NCBI GenBank assembly: GCA_965221295.1
Contig: OZ244879.1
Coordinates: forward strand, 1,860,001-1,924,000
Direction of reading: 5' to 3'
From: Bin87 sp965221295
GTDB lineage: Bacteria > Chloroflexota > Dehalococcoidia > Lucifugimonadales > UBA3495
DNA length: 64,000 bases
Under the pieces are notes generated by a model. That model was not told where the DNA came from. It saw only the letters and a program-made list of their open reading frames with translations, and ran no database searches. Shown in pieces: positions 17,056-25,409 of this stretch. How positions within the stretch are numbered: the stretch's first letter is position 1; every line of letters starts with the position of its first letter. A program made the translations under genes and the position numbers.

Positions 17056-18159
17056 ATGGCTGCCACTACCATACTGGTGATGATCGACGGGCTCGACCCA
17101 GAGTACTTGGAGCAATGCCCGGCGCCCAACCTTCAGCGTTTCGCCAGTGAGGGATTCCATGTTGCCGCCGGCGGCATGATGCCCAGCGTCACTAACGTGA
17201 ACAACACCTCGATGGTAACGGGACACTATCCGGCGCAGCACGGCATCGTCTCCAACTACTGGCTTGACCGGCGGGCCGGAATCGAGCAGTACGTGGAGTC
17301 GGGCGAATTCATACGCTCGGACACTATCTTCGATCTGTGCCGCCGCAACGGAGGTCAATCCCTGCTGGCCGCTTCCAAGGACAAGCTGCGCCGGTTGTTG
17401 GGCGGCGCAGCCCACCTGGCTTTTTCGTCCGAACAGCCCACCGAACGAGCGGTGGCATCCACGGGCGCTCCACCTCCCATCTACTCCGCCGAGGTGAACG
17501 GATGGACGATTGACGCCGCTCGTTCGGCCTTGCTGGAGCAGCGATACGACTTGGCCTTCATAGCCACCACAGACTACGCCATGCACATGCACGGCCCCAG
17601 CCATCCCGAGTCGGCGCGCCACCTCAAAATCCTAGATGACGCCCTGGGCCGCCTGTACAACGACGTTCCTGACGCACAGTTGCTGATCACCGCGGACCAC
17701 GGGATGTCGGACAAGCGCCGGATGCTGCACCTGCCGGCGATTTTGGCTCGACATAACATCGCCGCCCAGGCCGTGCCCGTCATCAAGGATCAATATGTGG
17801 TGCATCACTCCAATCTGGGTGGCACCATTTACGTGCACCTGCAAGACCCCGCGGCGACTCAGGACGCCATCGGCGTGCTGCGGGCAACGGATGGAGTTGA
17901 GGACGCCGTGGCGCGAGAAGAAGCCGCCGAGCGCTTTTCCCTCATGGAGGAACGAATCGGCGACATATTGGTCACTGCAGACGCCGACGTTGTGTTCGGC
18001 GACCCGGCAGAAGTGTCGCTGCCGCCCGGTTTGCGCTCTCACGGATCCTCCCACGAAACGCGGGTGCCCATAATCGGGTACGGCGGCGACTTTGGCGGCT
18101 TCGAGTTTCGTGAAAACCGGGACCTGGGCCGTTACGTCAGCCAAAGGGTCCTAACCTAA
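17056..18159 (+). CDS. Alkaline-phosphatase-superfamily hydrolase, phosphonoacetate hydrolase (PhnA)-like
   Basis: Two-metal phosphohydrolase, 367 aa, without signal peptide. All metal ligands can be placed: Asp11 (MIDGLDP), Thr51 nucleophile (NNTSMVTG), Asp214-His215 (TADHG), Asp173 and His177 (TTDYAMHMH), His333 (SHGSSHE). The ASKDKLRRLL motif with Lys108 and Lys110 matches the lysine pair that binds the substrate carboxylate in phosphonoacetate hydrolase, which argues against a generic nucleotide pyrophosphatase. PhnA cleaves phosphonoacetate to acetate and phosphate. Against this, the neighbours are sugar and amino-acid genes, with no phn transport or 2-AEP pathway genes nearby, so the true substrate may differ. 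It starts 4 bp after the glycosyltransferase. Confidence 0.75.
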   Translation: MAATTILVMIDGLDPEYLEQCPAPNLQRFASEGFHVAAGGMMPSVTNVNNTSMVTGHYPAQHGIVSNYWLDRRAGIEQYVESGEFIRSDTIFDLCRRNGGQSLLAASKDKLRRLLGGAAHLAFSSEQPTERAVASTGAPPPIYSAEVNGWTIDAARSALLEQRYDLAFIATTDYAMHMHGPSHPESARHLKILDDALGRLYNDVPDAQLLITADHGMSDKRRMLHLPAILARHNIAAQAVPVIKDQYVVHHSNLGGTIYVHLQDPAATQDAIGVLRATDGVEDAVAREEAAERFSLMEERIGDILVTADADVVFGDPAEVSLPPGLRSHGSSHETRVPIIGYGGDFGGFEFRENRDLGRYVSQRVLT

Positions 18160-18184
18160 ACCTGTGGCGCCAACGGAGCATCCC

Positions 18185-19105
18185 TTGTCAACGATAGAAG
18201 TGCGCGCCCCGGCGACCACCGCCAACCTGGGCCCCGGCTACGATTGTCTGGGTATGGCGCTGGACCTTTGGAACCATCTGACCGTATCCACCATGGCGGC
18301 CGGCGAGGCGCCGGCGGTGCAGGTGGTGGGCGAAGGCGATGGAGAACTCGCCAACGATGGCGGAAACCTGACCTATCGCGCCATGGAATTCCTCTACGGT
18401 GAGGCCGACCAGCAGATGCCGCCCGTGAGGATGCGGTGCGATAACGCCATCCCGCTCAGTCGCGGCTTGGGAAGCAGCGCCGCCGCCATCGCCGGCGGGC
18501 TGGTTGCAGCCAACGCCCTTTTGCGCGATCCCTTCTCCGACAACGACCTGTTGGAAATGGCCGCCACCATCGAGGGCCACCCAGATAATGTCGCCGCCGC
18601 GGTCAAGGGTGGGCTGCAATTGGTGATCGCCGATGACCGACAGCTTTACACCGCCTCGATAGACGTGCCGGAGACACTGCAGGCGGTGTTGTTCATACCG
18701 GATCGCCGAATCGCTACCGTGGATGCGCGGCGGGTACTTCCTGACCAAGTGTCCGTCGCGGACGCAGTGTACAATATGAGCCGGGCAGCGCTTCTGGTGG
18801 CCGGAATGCAATCCAATCATCCCGAATATCTGAGCGTGGCCACTCAAGATCGGTTGCACCAACCCTATCGACAGGCGATATTTCCGCCCATGAAGGTAAT
18901 ATTTGACGCCGCTCGCAACGCAGGCGCCCTGGGCGTCTTCTTGTCCGGTAGCGGCAGCGCCATCCTGGCTCTGACTCAGGAACGCTCCATGACCGTGGCC
19001 TACGAAATGTTTGACGCCGCTAGGCTGGCCGGCGTGGACGGTCGGGTCGAAATCACCCGTCCGTCGCGGCGGGGCGCCCATGTCGTGGCCGCTGACGGAT
19101 CCTAG
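18185..19105 (+). CDS. thrB: Homoserine kinase
   Basis: GHMP-family kinase that phosphorylates L-homoserine for threonine synthesis, 306 aa. The N terminus VRAPATTANLGPGYDCLGMA is the homoserine kinase signature. The phosphate-binding loop is PLSRGLGSSAAAIAGGL (near residue 95), and the segment EGHPDNVAAAVKGGL is typical of ThrB. The C-terminal GHMP motif reads VFLSGSGSAILAL. I chose TTG 18185 because GGAG lies 6 nt upstream and the protein then begins just ahead of the conserved block; GTG 18164 is possible. It is followed 4 bp later by aspartate kinase, so two steps of the same pathway are co-transcribed. Confidence 0.93.
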   Translation: MSTIEVRAPATTANLGPGYDCLGMALDLWNHLTVSTMAAGEAPAVQVVGEGDGELANDGGNLTYRAMEFLYGEADQQMPPVRMRCDNAIPLSRGLGSSAAAIAGGLVAANALLRDPFSDNDLLEMAATIEGHPDNVAAAVKGGLQLVIADDRQLYTASIDVPETLQAVLFIPDRRIATVDARRVLPDQVSVADAVYNMSRAALLVAGMQSNHPEYLSVATQDRLHQPYRQAIFPPMKVIFDAARNAGALGVFLSGSGSAILALTQERSMTVAYEMFDAARLAGVDGRVEITRPSRRGAHVVAADGS

Positions 19106-19109
19106 CGCC

Positions 19110-20336
19110 ATGGGTCTCTTCGTCCACAAATACGGCGGAAGCTCGGTCGCAGACGCGAACAAAATCATCAACGTGGCCCGCCGCATCGCCGGCGTCCATG
19201 ACGCCGGCCACCAAGTGGTTGCCGTGGTATCCGCCATGGGGGATACCACGGATGAATTGATCGACTTGGCCCGGACGGTGACCGCCGAACCCGACCCGCG
19301 GGAACTGGACCTGCTGCTCTCGACCGGAGAGTTGGTTTCCATAACGCTGCTGTCGATGGCGCTGCGCAGCCTTGGCTACGATGCCATCAGCCTGAGCGGG
19401 CCCCAGGCCGGAATCCGCACCGACAGCGCGTACGGCCGGGCCCGGATCAGCGAAGTAGCCCCAGAACGCCTGCGACACGAACTGAGCCAGGGACGACTGG
19501 TGATCGTGGCCGGCTTCCAGGGGTTGACTCCTGATGAGGACATCACCACCCTGGGACGTGGCGGGTCGGACACCACGGCGGTGGCGCTGGCGGCCGCCCT
19601 GGGCGCTGATCGTTGCGATATCTACACGGATGTTGAGGGCATCTACACCGCGGATCCCCGGGTGGTCCCACGGGCCGCCAAATTGTCGGAAGTTGGCTAC
19701 GACGAAATGCTGGAACTGGCCGCCGCCGGAGCCAAGATGCATCCCCGCTCCATTGAGTTGGGCGCGGTTTACCAAGTGCCAATCTGCGTCGCATCCAGTT
19801 TCACAGACGCCCCCGGCACGTTGATTCACCAATCTTCGGACGATAGTGCAATGGAAGGCCGTATCAAAGTAACCGGGATCGCTTACCAAACCAACGTCGC
19901 CAAAGTGACGGTGCGCGGCGTTGCAGACAAACCGGGGGTGGCTGCAGCGTTGTTCGAACCACTCGCGGCCTCCGGCATCAACGTGGACACCATCGTTCAA
20001 AACACCAGCGCGGATCGGACCACCACCGACATCAGTTTCACGGTCACCACCGACGACCTCCCCCAGACCCTGCGCCGCATGGCTTCCCTGGATGGCGTTC
20101 TAGGTTCAGCGCAGGTGATCAGCGACGGGTCGCTGGCGTCCGTCAGCGTGGTCGGTTCGGGTATGCAGAACACCCCTGGCTACGCCTCGAGAATGTTTCG
20201 CGTCCTCGCCGACGGCGGAATCAACATCGACATGATCACGACTTCAGAGATCAGGATTTCGTGCATCATCAACCGGGATCAAGCGCATGAAGCGGTGCGA
20301 CTGTTGCACCAGGGCTTTGAACTGGACGAGGGTTAG
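19110..20336 (+). CDS. lysC: Aspartate kinase
   Basis: First enzyme of the aspartate family pathway (Lys, Met, Thr, Ile), 408 aa. The kinase domain begins with HKYGGSSVADANKI, contains GFQGLTPDEDITTLGRGGSD at about residues 130-155 (substrate and nucleotide binding), and YTDVEGIYTADPRVV near 170. Two C-terminal ACT domains (from about 265 and 345) form the usual allosteric unit for feedback by lysine and/or threonine. The start is ATG 19110, 4 bp after thrB; an upstream in-frame ATG at 19011 would lie inside thrB. Confidence 0.96.
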   Translation: MGLFVHKYGGSSVADANKIINVARRIAGVHDAGHQVVAVVSAMGDTTDELIDLARTVTAEPDPRELDLLLSTGELVSITLLSMALRSLGYDAISLSGPQAGIRTDSAYGRARISEVAPERLRHELSQGRLVIVAGFQGLTPDEDITTLGRGGSDTTAVALAAALGADRCDIYTDVEGIYTADPRVVPRAAKLSEVGYDEMLELAAAGAKMHPRSIELGAVYQVPICVASSFTDAPGTLIHQSSDDSAMEGRIKVTGIAYQTNVAKVTVRGVADKPGVAAALFEPLAASGINVDTIVQNTSADRTTTDISFTVTTDDLPQTLRRMASLDGVLGSAQVISDGSLASVSVVGSGMQNTPGYASRMFRVLADGGINIDMITTSEIRISCIINRDQAHEAVRLLHQGFELDEG

Positions 20337-20357
20337 CCGACCCCGCGACCACTGGCC

Positions 20358-21080
20358 ATGGCATCTTGTTACCTCTCCGTGGTGATACCGGCCTACAATG
20401 AAGAGAGCCGGCTGGTGGATACCCTGGCGACGCTGCATGACTATCTGCGGAGCAAGACCTATTCCTGGGAAGTGATCGTCGCCGACGATGGCAGCGAGGA
20501 CTCCACGGCAGAGGTGGCGCAGCGGTTCGTTGAGGCGCACCCTGGGTTCCAATTGCGCACCTTCCCGCACCGGGGAAAAGGAGCCGCTGTGAAACAGGGT
20601 ATGCTGAGCGGTCGGGGCGAATACCGGTTCCTCTGCGACGCTGACCTGTCGATGCCCATCGAGTTCTTGAGCCAGTTGCTGCCGCCCAACGGGCCCGCAG
20701 CCGATATCGTGATCGGCTCCCGGGAGGCTCCGGGCGCCCGACGCATCGGCGAACCGCGCTTTCGCCGGCTGATGGGGCGGGTGTTCAACGGGTTCGCCAG
20801 GATCTTGACCAACCCCGGCATCGCAGACACCCAGTGCGGGTTCAAGGTGTTCAAAGACGAAGCGGCAGAGGCGCTATTTCCCCTGCAAACGTTGGATGGT
20901 TTTGCTTTCGACGCGGAAATTCTGTTCTTGGCGCGGAAGCGCAATCTCACCATCGCCGAGGTCGCCATCGACTGGCGCTACCGAGCGGAGAGCAAAGTAC
21001 GCCCGTTTCGCGACGGTTGGCGCACCCTACGGGATCTGATTTTGATTCGGTGGAGATGGTTCACCAACCAATACGATTAA
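20358..21080 (+). CDS. GT2 glycosyltransferase, dolichyl-phosphate glucose synthase-like
   Basis: GT-A fold inverting glycosyltransferase, 240 aa. It opens with VVIPAYNEESRLVDTL, then VIVADDGSEDSTAEVA, and FLCDADLSMPIEFL carries the DxD metal-binding motif (DAD). HRGKGAAVKQGM and DTQCGFKVFK are characteristic of the DPG_synthase/dolichyl-phosphate beta-glucosyltransferase subgroup, whose bacterial members transfer a sugar to a polyprenyl phosphate. No transmembrane helices are seen. It is the last gene of the run that begins at yvcK and is followed by a terminator-like hairpin. Confidence 0.85.
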   Translation: MASCYLSVVIPAYNEESRLVDTLATLHDYLRSKTYSWEVIVADDGSEDSTAEVAQRFVEAHPGFQLRTFPHRGKGAAVKQGMLSGRGEYRFLCDADLSMPIEFLSQLLPPNGPAADIVIGSREAPGARRIGEPRFRRLMGRVFNGFARILTNPGIADTQCGFKVFKDEAAEALFPLQTLDGFAFDAEILFLARKRNLTIAEVAIDWRYRAESKVRPFRDGWRTLRDLILIRWRWFTNQYD

Positions 21081-21084
21081 CCTC

Positions 21085-21106
21085 AAGGCCGTATTGTCGG
21101 CCCTTT
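21085..21106 (+). terminator. Terminator-like hairpin after the GT2 gene
   Basis: AAGGCCG and CGGCCCTTT pair around the loop TATTGT with one bulged base, just 4 bp after the stop codon. The stem is followed by TTT then GATT, so the T-run is weak, but the position fits the end of the long + strand gene run. Confidence 0.45.
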
Positions 21107-21247
21107 GATTGGTCGATTCATTTCAAAAAATTGCTCAAAAATGTCCGTCCTTGCGTTGTCGCCTTGGCATCGGTTTATGCAACCCTTGCCGCCCACACTC
21201 AGGCGAAGTTCGGATACGGCAGTATCCAATCGAAAGGATGGACCATC

Positions 21248-22201
21248 ATGCCGCTAAATTCACTGCGCGCCGAACCGGCTTCGAGCCCAGGAGCAATGAC
21301 ATCGGGCCGGTTCAAAATCAACTTGGGAAAAGACGCGGTCAAGCTTGCCTTGGCCGGCGAATGGGAGCGGGCTGCTGAACTGAACCGCGCAATCCTCGAA
21401 CTTCATCCCGACGACAGCGAGGCGGCGAATCGCTTGGCCAAAGCCTTAATGGAATTGGCGGATTACGTTTCTGCCCGCAGGGCCCTCAACGACCTGCTGA
21501 CCAGGCGCCCGAACAACAGCATTGCCCGCAAGAACCTGGCGCGCCTGGAAAGGCTGGAATCCCAACAAAGGCGCCCGCCGACCCTTTCTGTCAAGACCTC
21601 CAATCTGCCGCCAGTGTTCATCGAAGAGGGCGGCAAATCTTGCGCCACCACCATACGCCATCATGGCGAACCAACTGCGTTGGCGGACATCGCCGCCGGC
21701 GACACCGTGACGCTTTCCATTTGCGGTGAATCTGTATTGGTCCATTCTCCAGATGGCAAACGACTGGGAGCCATTGAAACACGACTGGCCCGGCGGCTCC
21801 GCAAGCTGATGAACAACGGCAATCGCTATTGCGCCGCCGTGGTCAGCATCGATGGAGACGCGGCCACTATCGTGATTAGGGAGACCGAGCGACACCCGGC
21901 GCTCAGACACGTGGTTTCCTTTCCGCCGCGCAGCCGTGGCGGCGGTCCGGACCTGGAGTCTCCAAACATTGAGGTCGACGAAATTGCCGAAAGCCCAGAG
22001 ACCCTGAATACAACCAGCGACCCCAATATAGAACCAGATCAGGAGGCTTCCCTACTGATGCTGGCCACGCAGGAAGTCGATGACGACGATGATGATGACG
22101 GCCCCGAGTCGGGATTTGTGATCCCCGTATTGGACGCCGACGACATGACCCATGAGCCAGTTCTACCAGGCGCCCCGCTCCGGGAGGACGATTGGGAATA
22201 A
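21248..22201 (+). CDS. TPR-repeat protein with acidic C-terminal tail
   Basis: Cytosolic 317-aa protein of unknown function. Residues ~20-100 form two to three tetratricopeptide-like helix pairs (DAVKLALAGEWERAAELNRA, then ELHPDDSEAANRLAKALMEL and the following RRALNDLLTRRPNNSIARKN). Residues ~115-220 look like a small beta-rich domain (DTVTLSICGESVLVHSPDGK, ETRLARRLRKLMNNGNRY, SIDGDAATIVIRETE). The last ~100 residues are acidic and probably disordered, with a run of seven Asp. The start is ATG 21248 with AAGGA about 8 nt upstream; the frame is open well upstream but that part overlaps the GT2 gene. Proteins of this architecture probably scaffold other proteins, but no partner is evident. Confidence 0.75.
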   Translation: MPLNSLRAEPASSPGAMTSGRFKINLGKDAVKLALAGEWERAAELNRAILELHPDDSEAANRLAKALMELADYVSARRALNDLLTRRPNNSIARKNLARLERLESQQRRPPTLSVKTSNLPPVFIEEGGKSCATTIRHHGEPTALADIAAGDTVTLSICGESVLVHSPDGKRLGAIETRLARRLRKLMNNGNRYCAAVVSIDGDAATIVIRETERHPALRHVVSFPPRSRGGGPDLESPNIEVDEIAESPETLNTTSDPNIEPDQEASLLMLATQEVDDDDDDDGPESGFVIPVLDADDMTHEPVLPGAPLREDDWE

Positions 22202-22218
22202 CAGCGCATGGGTCTAGC

Positions 22219-23853
22219 CTATCCGTCTTGGCCCGCGCCGCGGGCGCGAGAGTCCAGGCTAACTGCGATTTGAGACCGGAAAGGACGCACTCGGTTGGGG
22301 GATCCAGGCGCGCCCATGGGGATTACGAACACAGCCGACTGCCCAGCCGCCTGCGGTGAAAAGAACTCAACCACACTGTCGTCGTAGAACGTCAATCCCG
22401 TGGCGCCCAGACCCAACGAGTGCATCCCCAGATATAGCCTGCCGCCTACGATGCCCGCCACGGTTTGCGCTACGCGGTAGCCCCGGGCGCCCAGGCGTTT
22501 TTCGATCTCTTGCAGGTCGGCCGTGAGGAACGCCACCGCAGCGGCGTCGGCGGGCAGCGCCTGCTCAAAGCCCAAATGCCCGGCCATTTCCCGGAATTCT
22601 CCGGCCTTCAGCAGCCTTAGGCCTTTGTAGAAGTGGTTGTAGTGGTAGGCACCAGCCGCCAGACCCTCCACGGCATTGACAATGAAGTATAGCTCCAGGC
22701 CTAGGAGGGCGCCTTGTTCCATACCGGGAGCGTTGATGCCAGCGGCAGCGGCGTCAACCACGGTTCGGAACGATTCCCACGGAATGGAATTCCTCGAGAA
22801 TCGCCTTGTCGAGCCGCGCGACCGGATGGTTGCAGCCAACGACGCCGATTCTAATGCGCCCAGGTCGACATTGCCGTCATAAACTCCGTCGGATCCGGAA
22901 CGCAGCGGCCGGAACGTATCGCCGGCGCCGTCGAGTTCGTGCCTTTCCAAATGGGAAAAATTGGCGACGGTTTGGTTCCATACCTGCAGGTCCTCATGGG
23001 TCCGCAACCGCGAAGCGAGATGGAGTTCGGCGCTCAAGGGGTAATCGATGGCGCCGGCCGCCAGGTCGTTGCTGTCCTGGACCAACATCCCGGGCACATC
23101 CCCAGGTCCGGCCGCCAACGTGCCATCCGGCGCCCCCAACGAGGCCACCAGCGAGGGGGCTTCGGTACGGCCGTCGATTCCGAAATATCCGGTCAGCAGG
23201 CGATCCACGAATCCGAAGTTCAGGTGGATGGGCGCCGCTTCAGCGTTGCCTGTGGCCAGCAGATTGGCCGCCACCGTGCCCAAATCCCAATAGCAGTAAC
23301 GATAGCCACGTTCACGATACTTCCACGCGCTGCGCCAGAAAACCGTGGTGAACACTAGCGTGGCCGGGTACGCCGCATGGTCGCCAATGGCGCCGCCGAC
23401 CCATCGGCGCAAGTCGCCGTTCCGCAGACGCGCCAACGTGCAGTCCCGAGGGTTGAAGTGATACACGCCGGCCCTCAGACCCTCCAGATCGCCGCATACT
23501 ACGTAGATTTCCGTGGGGTAAAGGGCGCCGGCGGACGCCGCGGCCCGGTAGTGAACCTCGCCGTCGCGCAGCTGGCGACGCCGGATTACGGCAGCGGAGT
23601 GGTACAGCAGCCTGGTCAACTTATCCAAGGTCAAAGCGCCAGCGGATCCAGCATTTCCGTCGCCTCTGATGGCGCCCAAGGTGGGCATCTGAGGCCCAGG
23701 TTGGCCGGCAACCTCGGGCAGGCCGATGGCCCGCAGTCCGGGATAGACCTTGTAGAGGGGCGGTTTGTTCTCCAAGTTGATGTACTGAAGCTTTGTCGCC
23801 TCGTTGAACCGAAGCGCGATTCCATCCGGCGCTCCGTTGCCTGCTGTCGTCAT
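22219..23853 (-). CDS. Tandem SagB/nitroreductase-type dehydrogenase
   Basis: FMN-dependent oxidoreductase of the SagB/ThcOx branch of the nitroreductase superfamily, 544 aa, with two consecutive domains (about 65-290 and 345-525). Domain 1 has the typical RAAASAGALYPTEIYVV and AGVYHFNPRDCTLARL motifs. Domain 2 repeats them more loosely (RGSTRRFSRNSIPWESF, GAYHYNHFYKGLRLL, GGRLYLGMHSLGLGATGLTF). SagB enzymes oxidise azolines in thiazole/oxazole-modified peptides, but no cyclodehydratase or precursor is nearby, so a stand-alone redox role is as likely. The start is ATG 23853 behind GGGAG; the frame extends 16 codons further upstream without an RBS. It lies 44 bp downstream of folB on the same strand. 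Confidence 0.87.
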   Translation of the reverse strand: MTTAGNGAPDGIALRFNEATKLQYINLENKPPLYKVYPGLRAIGLPEVAGQPGPQMPTLGAIRGDGNAGSAGALTLDKLTRLLYHSAAVIRRRQLRDGEVHYRAAASAGALYPTEIYVVCGDLEGLRAGVYHFNPRDCTLARLRNGDLRRWVGGAIGDHAAYPATLVFTTVFWRSAWKYRERGYRYCYWDLGTVAANLLATGNAEAAPIHLNFGFVDRLLTGYFGIDGRTEAPSLVASLGAPDGTLAAGPGDVPGMLVQDSNDLAAGAIDYPLSAELHLASRLRTHEDLQVWNQTVANFSHLERHELDGAGDTFRPLRSGSDGVYDGNVDLGALESASLAATIRSRGSTRRFSRNSIPWESFRTVVDAAAAGINAPGMEQGALLGLELYFIVNAVEGLAAGAYHYNHFYKGLRLLKAGEFREMAGHLGFEQALPADAAAVAFLTADLQEIEKRLGARGYRVAQTVAGIVGGRLYLGMHSLGLGATGLTFYDDSVVEFFSPQAAGQSAVFVIPMGAPGSPNRVRPFRSQIAVSLDSRARGAGQDG

Positions 23854-23897
23854 GGTAATCTCCCTGCTTGCGTTTGGCGTCGCGGCGGGCGCTGGAT

Positions 23898-24266
23898 TCA
23901 TCGCTGCCGGTAAATCTCAACCCCCGCGGATTCAATCACCGAACCACGTATCGGTGGTCTGGGTTTTCGCACGCGAACCCGCACCGCATTGATTGATGGG
24001 TGTTGTCGAAGCGCGGCGCCAGCGATCTCTCCTGCGGCCGCTTCCAGCAGGTTGAGCGGTTCACCTTCCATCACGCCTTTGGCCAAGCGGTACAAGTGGG
24101 TATAACTTACTGTATCCGCGAGGCGGTCGGACTCGCCGGCGGCGCTGAGGTCCAGTTCCGCTTCCACGTCCACCACGAACGGTTGGCCCAAGGCGCGCTC
24201 TTCAGCGTTCACGCCGTGAAACCCGTAGAATTGCATCCCGCTCAGGATAATTCGGTCGGATGACAT
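23898..24266 (-). CDS. folB: Dihydroneopterin aldolase
   Basis: Folate pathway enzyme cleaving 7,8-dihydroneopterin to 6-hydroxymethyl-dihydropterin and glycolaldehyde, 122 aa, a typical length. Landmarks are ILSGMQFYGFHGVNAEERA with the conserved Glu, then QPFVVDVEAELDLSAAGESD, DTVSYTHLYRLAKGVMEG and the VRVRVRKPRPPI strand with the catalytic Lys. No folP, folK or folE lies nearby. It probably shares a transcript with the SagB-type gene downstream, for no obvious metabolic reason. Confidence 0.93.
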   Translation of the reverse strand: MSSDRIILSGMQFYGFHGVNAEERALGQPFVVDVEAELDLSAAGESDRLADTVSYTHLYRLAKGVMEGEPLNLLEAAAGEIAGAALRQHPSINAVRVRVRKPRPPIRGSVIESAGVEIYRQR

Positions 24267-24463
24267 TGGGGAATCCTAATGCGGCGCCACGTCAATAGCG
24301 TAAGCCACACGATGGCCGACTAATGCCCTTCCCTTCTTGGCAGTACAGTCGCTGCCGGCCTGGAGGCTGTGTTCTCGCCAGAGATGGCAGGACGGTTCGC
24401 GGCGAACTGTGGGCGATTGGGTGGCGCGGGCCAAAGGCGGCCTGCCCCAAGTTTCAATCACGG

Positions 24464-25345
24464 TTACCCTTTGGTTTGCCTTTCGATTTCGGCAACGAGG
24501 CTAAGAAGATTCTGGGCGCGTTTGACCACCGGCACGTCAACCATCCGCCCGTCTATGGAAAGGGAACCGCGGCCGGCGGCCTCCGCCTCGTCCCATGCCT
24601 CCACAACCTGACGGGCGTAGGCGACGTCTTCTGGACTCGGCGAGAAGGTCTCGTTGATGATGTCGATCTGTGCCGGATGGATTGCGAATTTCCCTGTGTA
24701 ACCCATCTGGCGCGCCGCGCCGGCGTCCCGCCTGAGGCCCTCCGGGTCGCGGAAGCCTACAAACGGGCCGTCCAGCGCCGCCACGCCGGCCGCTTTGGCG
24801 GCAATGGCCACCGAGGAGCGGGCGAAATAGCTTTCCTCGCCAAAATCGTTGCGGATGATGCCCATGTCGTTGGTGTAGTCTTCGCCGCCGAAGGCAATGC
24901 CGGCGATCCGTTGCGAGGCCCGCGCCATCTCGTAAACGTGAACCACCGCCATGGCGGTCTCGATCCAGGGAATCACGCGAATGCCCCCGGGTGTCATACC
25001 GGCGCCATCCTCCAGCGGAGCCAGCAACCGGTCAATCTGCTCCAGATCCCATCGGGTATTCCCCTTCCCGATGCTGATCCCCGCCAGGTCTGGAGAGACG
25101 ACGGCCGATAGCTCGTCGGCGGTCAGGCCCGTGTCCAGCGAGTTGACGCGGACCATGACGCGGCGGCCCGCGGCCCGCAGCTTCGGCGCCCACTCGACCG
25201 CCATGCGACACGCCGTTCCCTTCTCGCCGGGCGGCACGGAATCCTCAAGGTCAACCATGACGATATCGGCGTTGAAATCCAGAGCCCGTTCCAGCATGTT
25301 GGCCCGGTTGCCGGGAACGAACACCAAACTCCGCATGAGATCCAT
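24464..25345 (-). CDS. HpcH/HpaI-family CoA-ester lyase (CitE/malyl-CoA lyase-like)
   Basis: TIM-barrel lyase, 293 aa, of the citrate lyase beta/malyl-CoA lyase family, which cleaves or forms C-C bonds in (S)-malyl-, citramalyl- or citryl-CoA using Mg2+. Landmarks are RSLVFVPGNRANMLERAL, VMVDLEDSVPPGEK (metal and substrate region), VRVNSLDTG, IPWIETAMAV with the metal-binding Glu, FGGEDYTNDMG and GKFAIHPAQIDIINETF near the C terminus. There is no adjacent citrate lyase alpha or gamma subunit, so this is a stand-alone CoA-ester lyase. The start is ATG 25345 with GAGG 10 nt upstream. The ~200 bp between it and folB shows no further gene. Confidence 0.9.
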   Translation of the reverse strand: MDLMRSLVFVPGNRANMLERALDFNADIVMVDLEDSVPPGEKGTACRMAVEWAPKLRAAGRRVMVRVNSLDTGLTADELSAVVSPDLAGISIGKGNTRWDLEQIDRLLAPLEDGAGMTPGGIRVIPWIETAMAVVHVYEMARASQRIAGIAFGGEDYTNDMGIIRNDFGEESYFARSSVAIAAKAAGVAALDGPFVGFRDPEGLRRDAGAARQMGYTGKFAIHPAQIDIINETFSPSPEDVAYARQVVEAWDEAEAAGRGSLSIDGRMVDVPVVKRAQNLLSLVAEIERQTKG

Positions 25346-25409
25346 GGATGCTATACCTCGCTAATGTTCGCAAATGCTTGTTTAATGTCGCTGGCCGCTG
25401 CGCCCAGTG

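Noticed and set aside
25346..25409. Terminator after polA
   Set aside because: No stem with a T-run could be found between polA and the CoA-ester lyase, so read-through is as likely.
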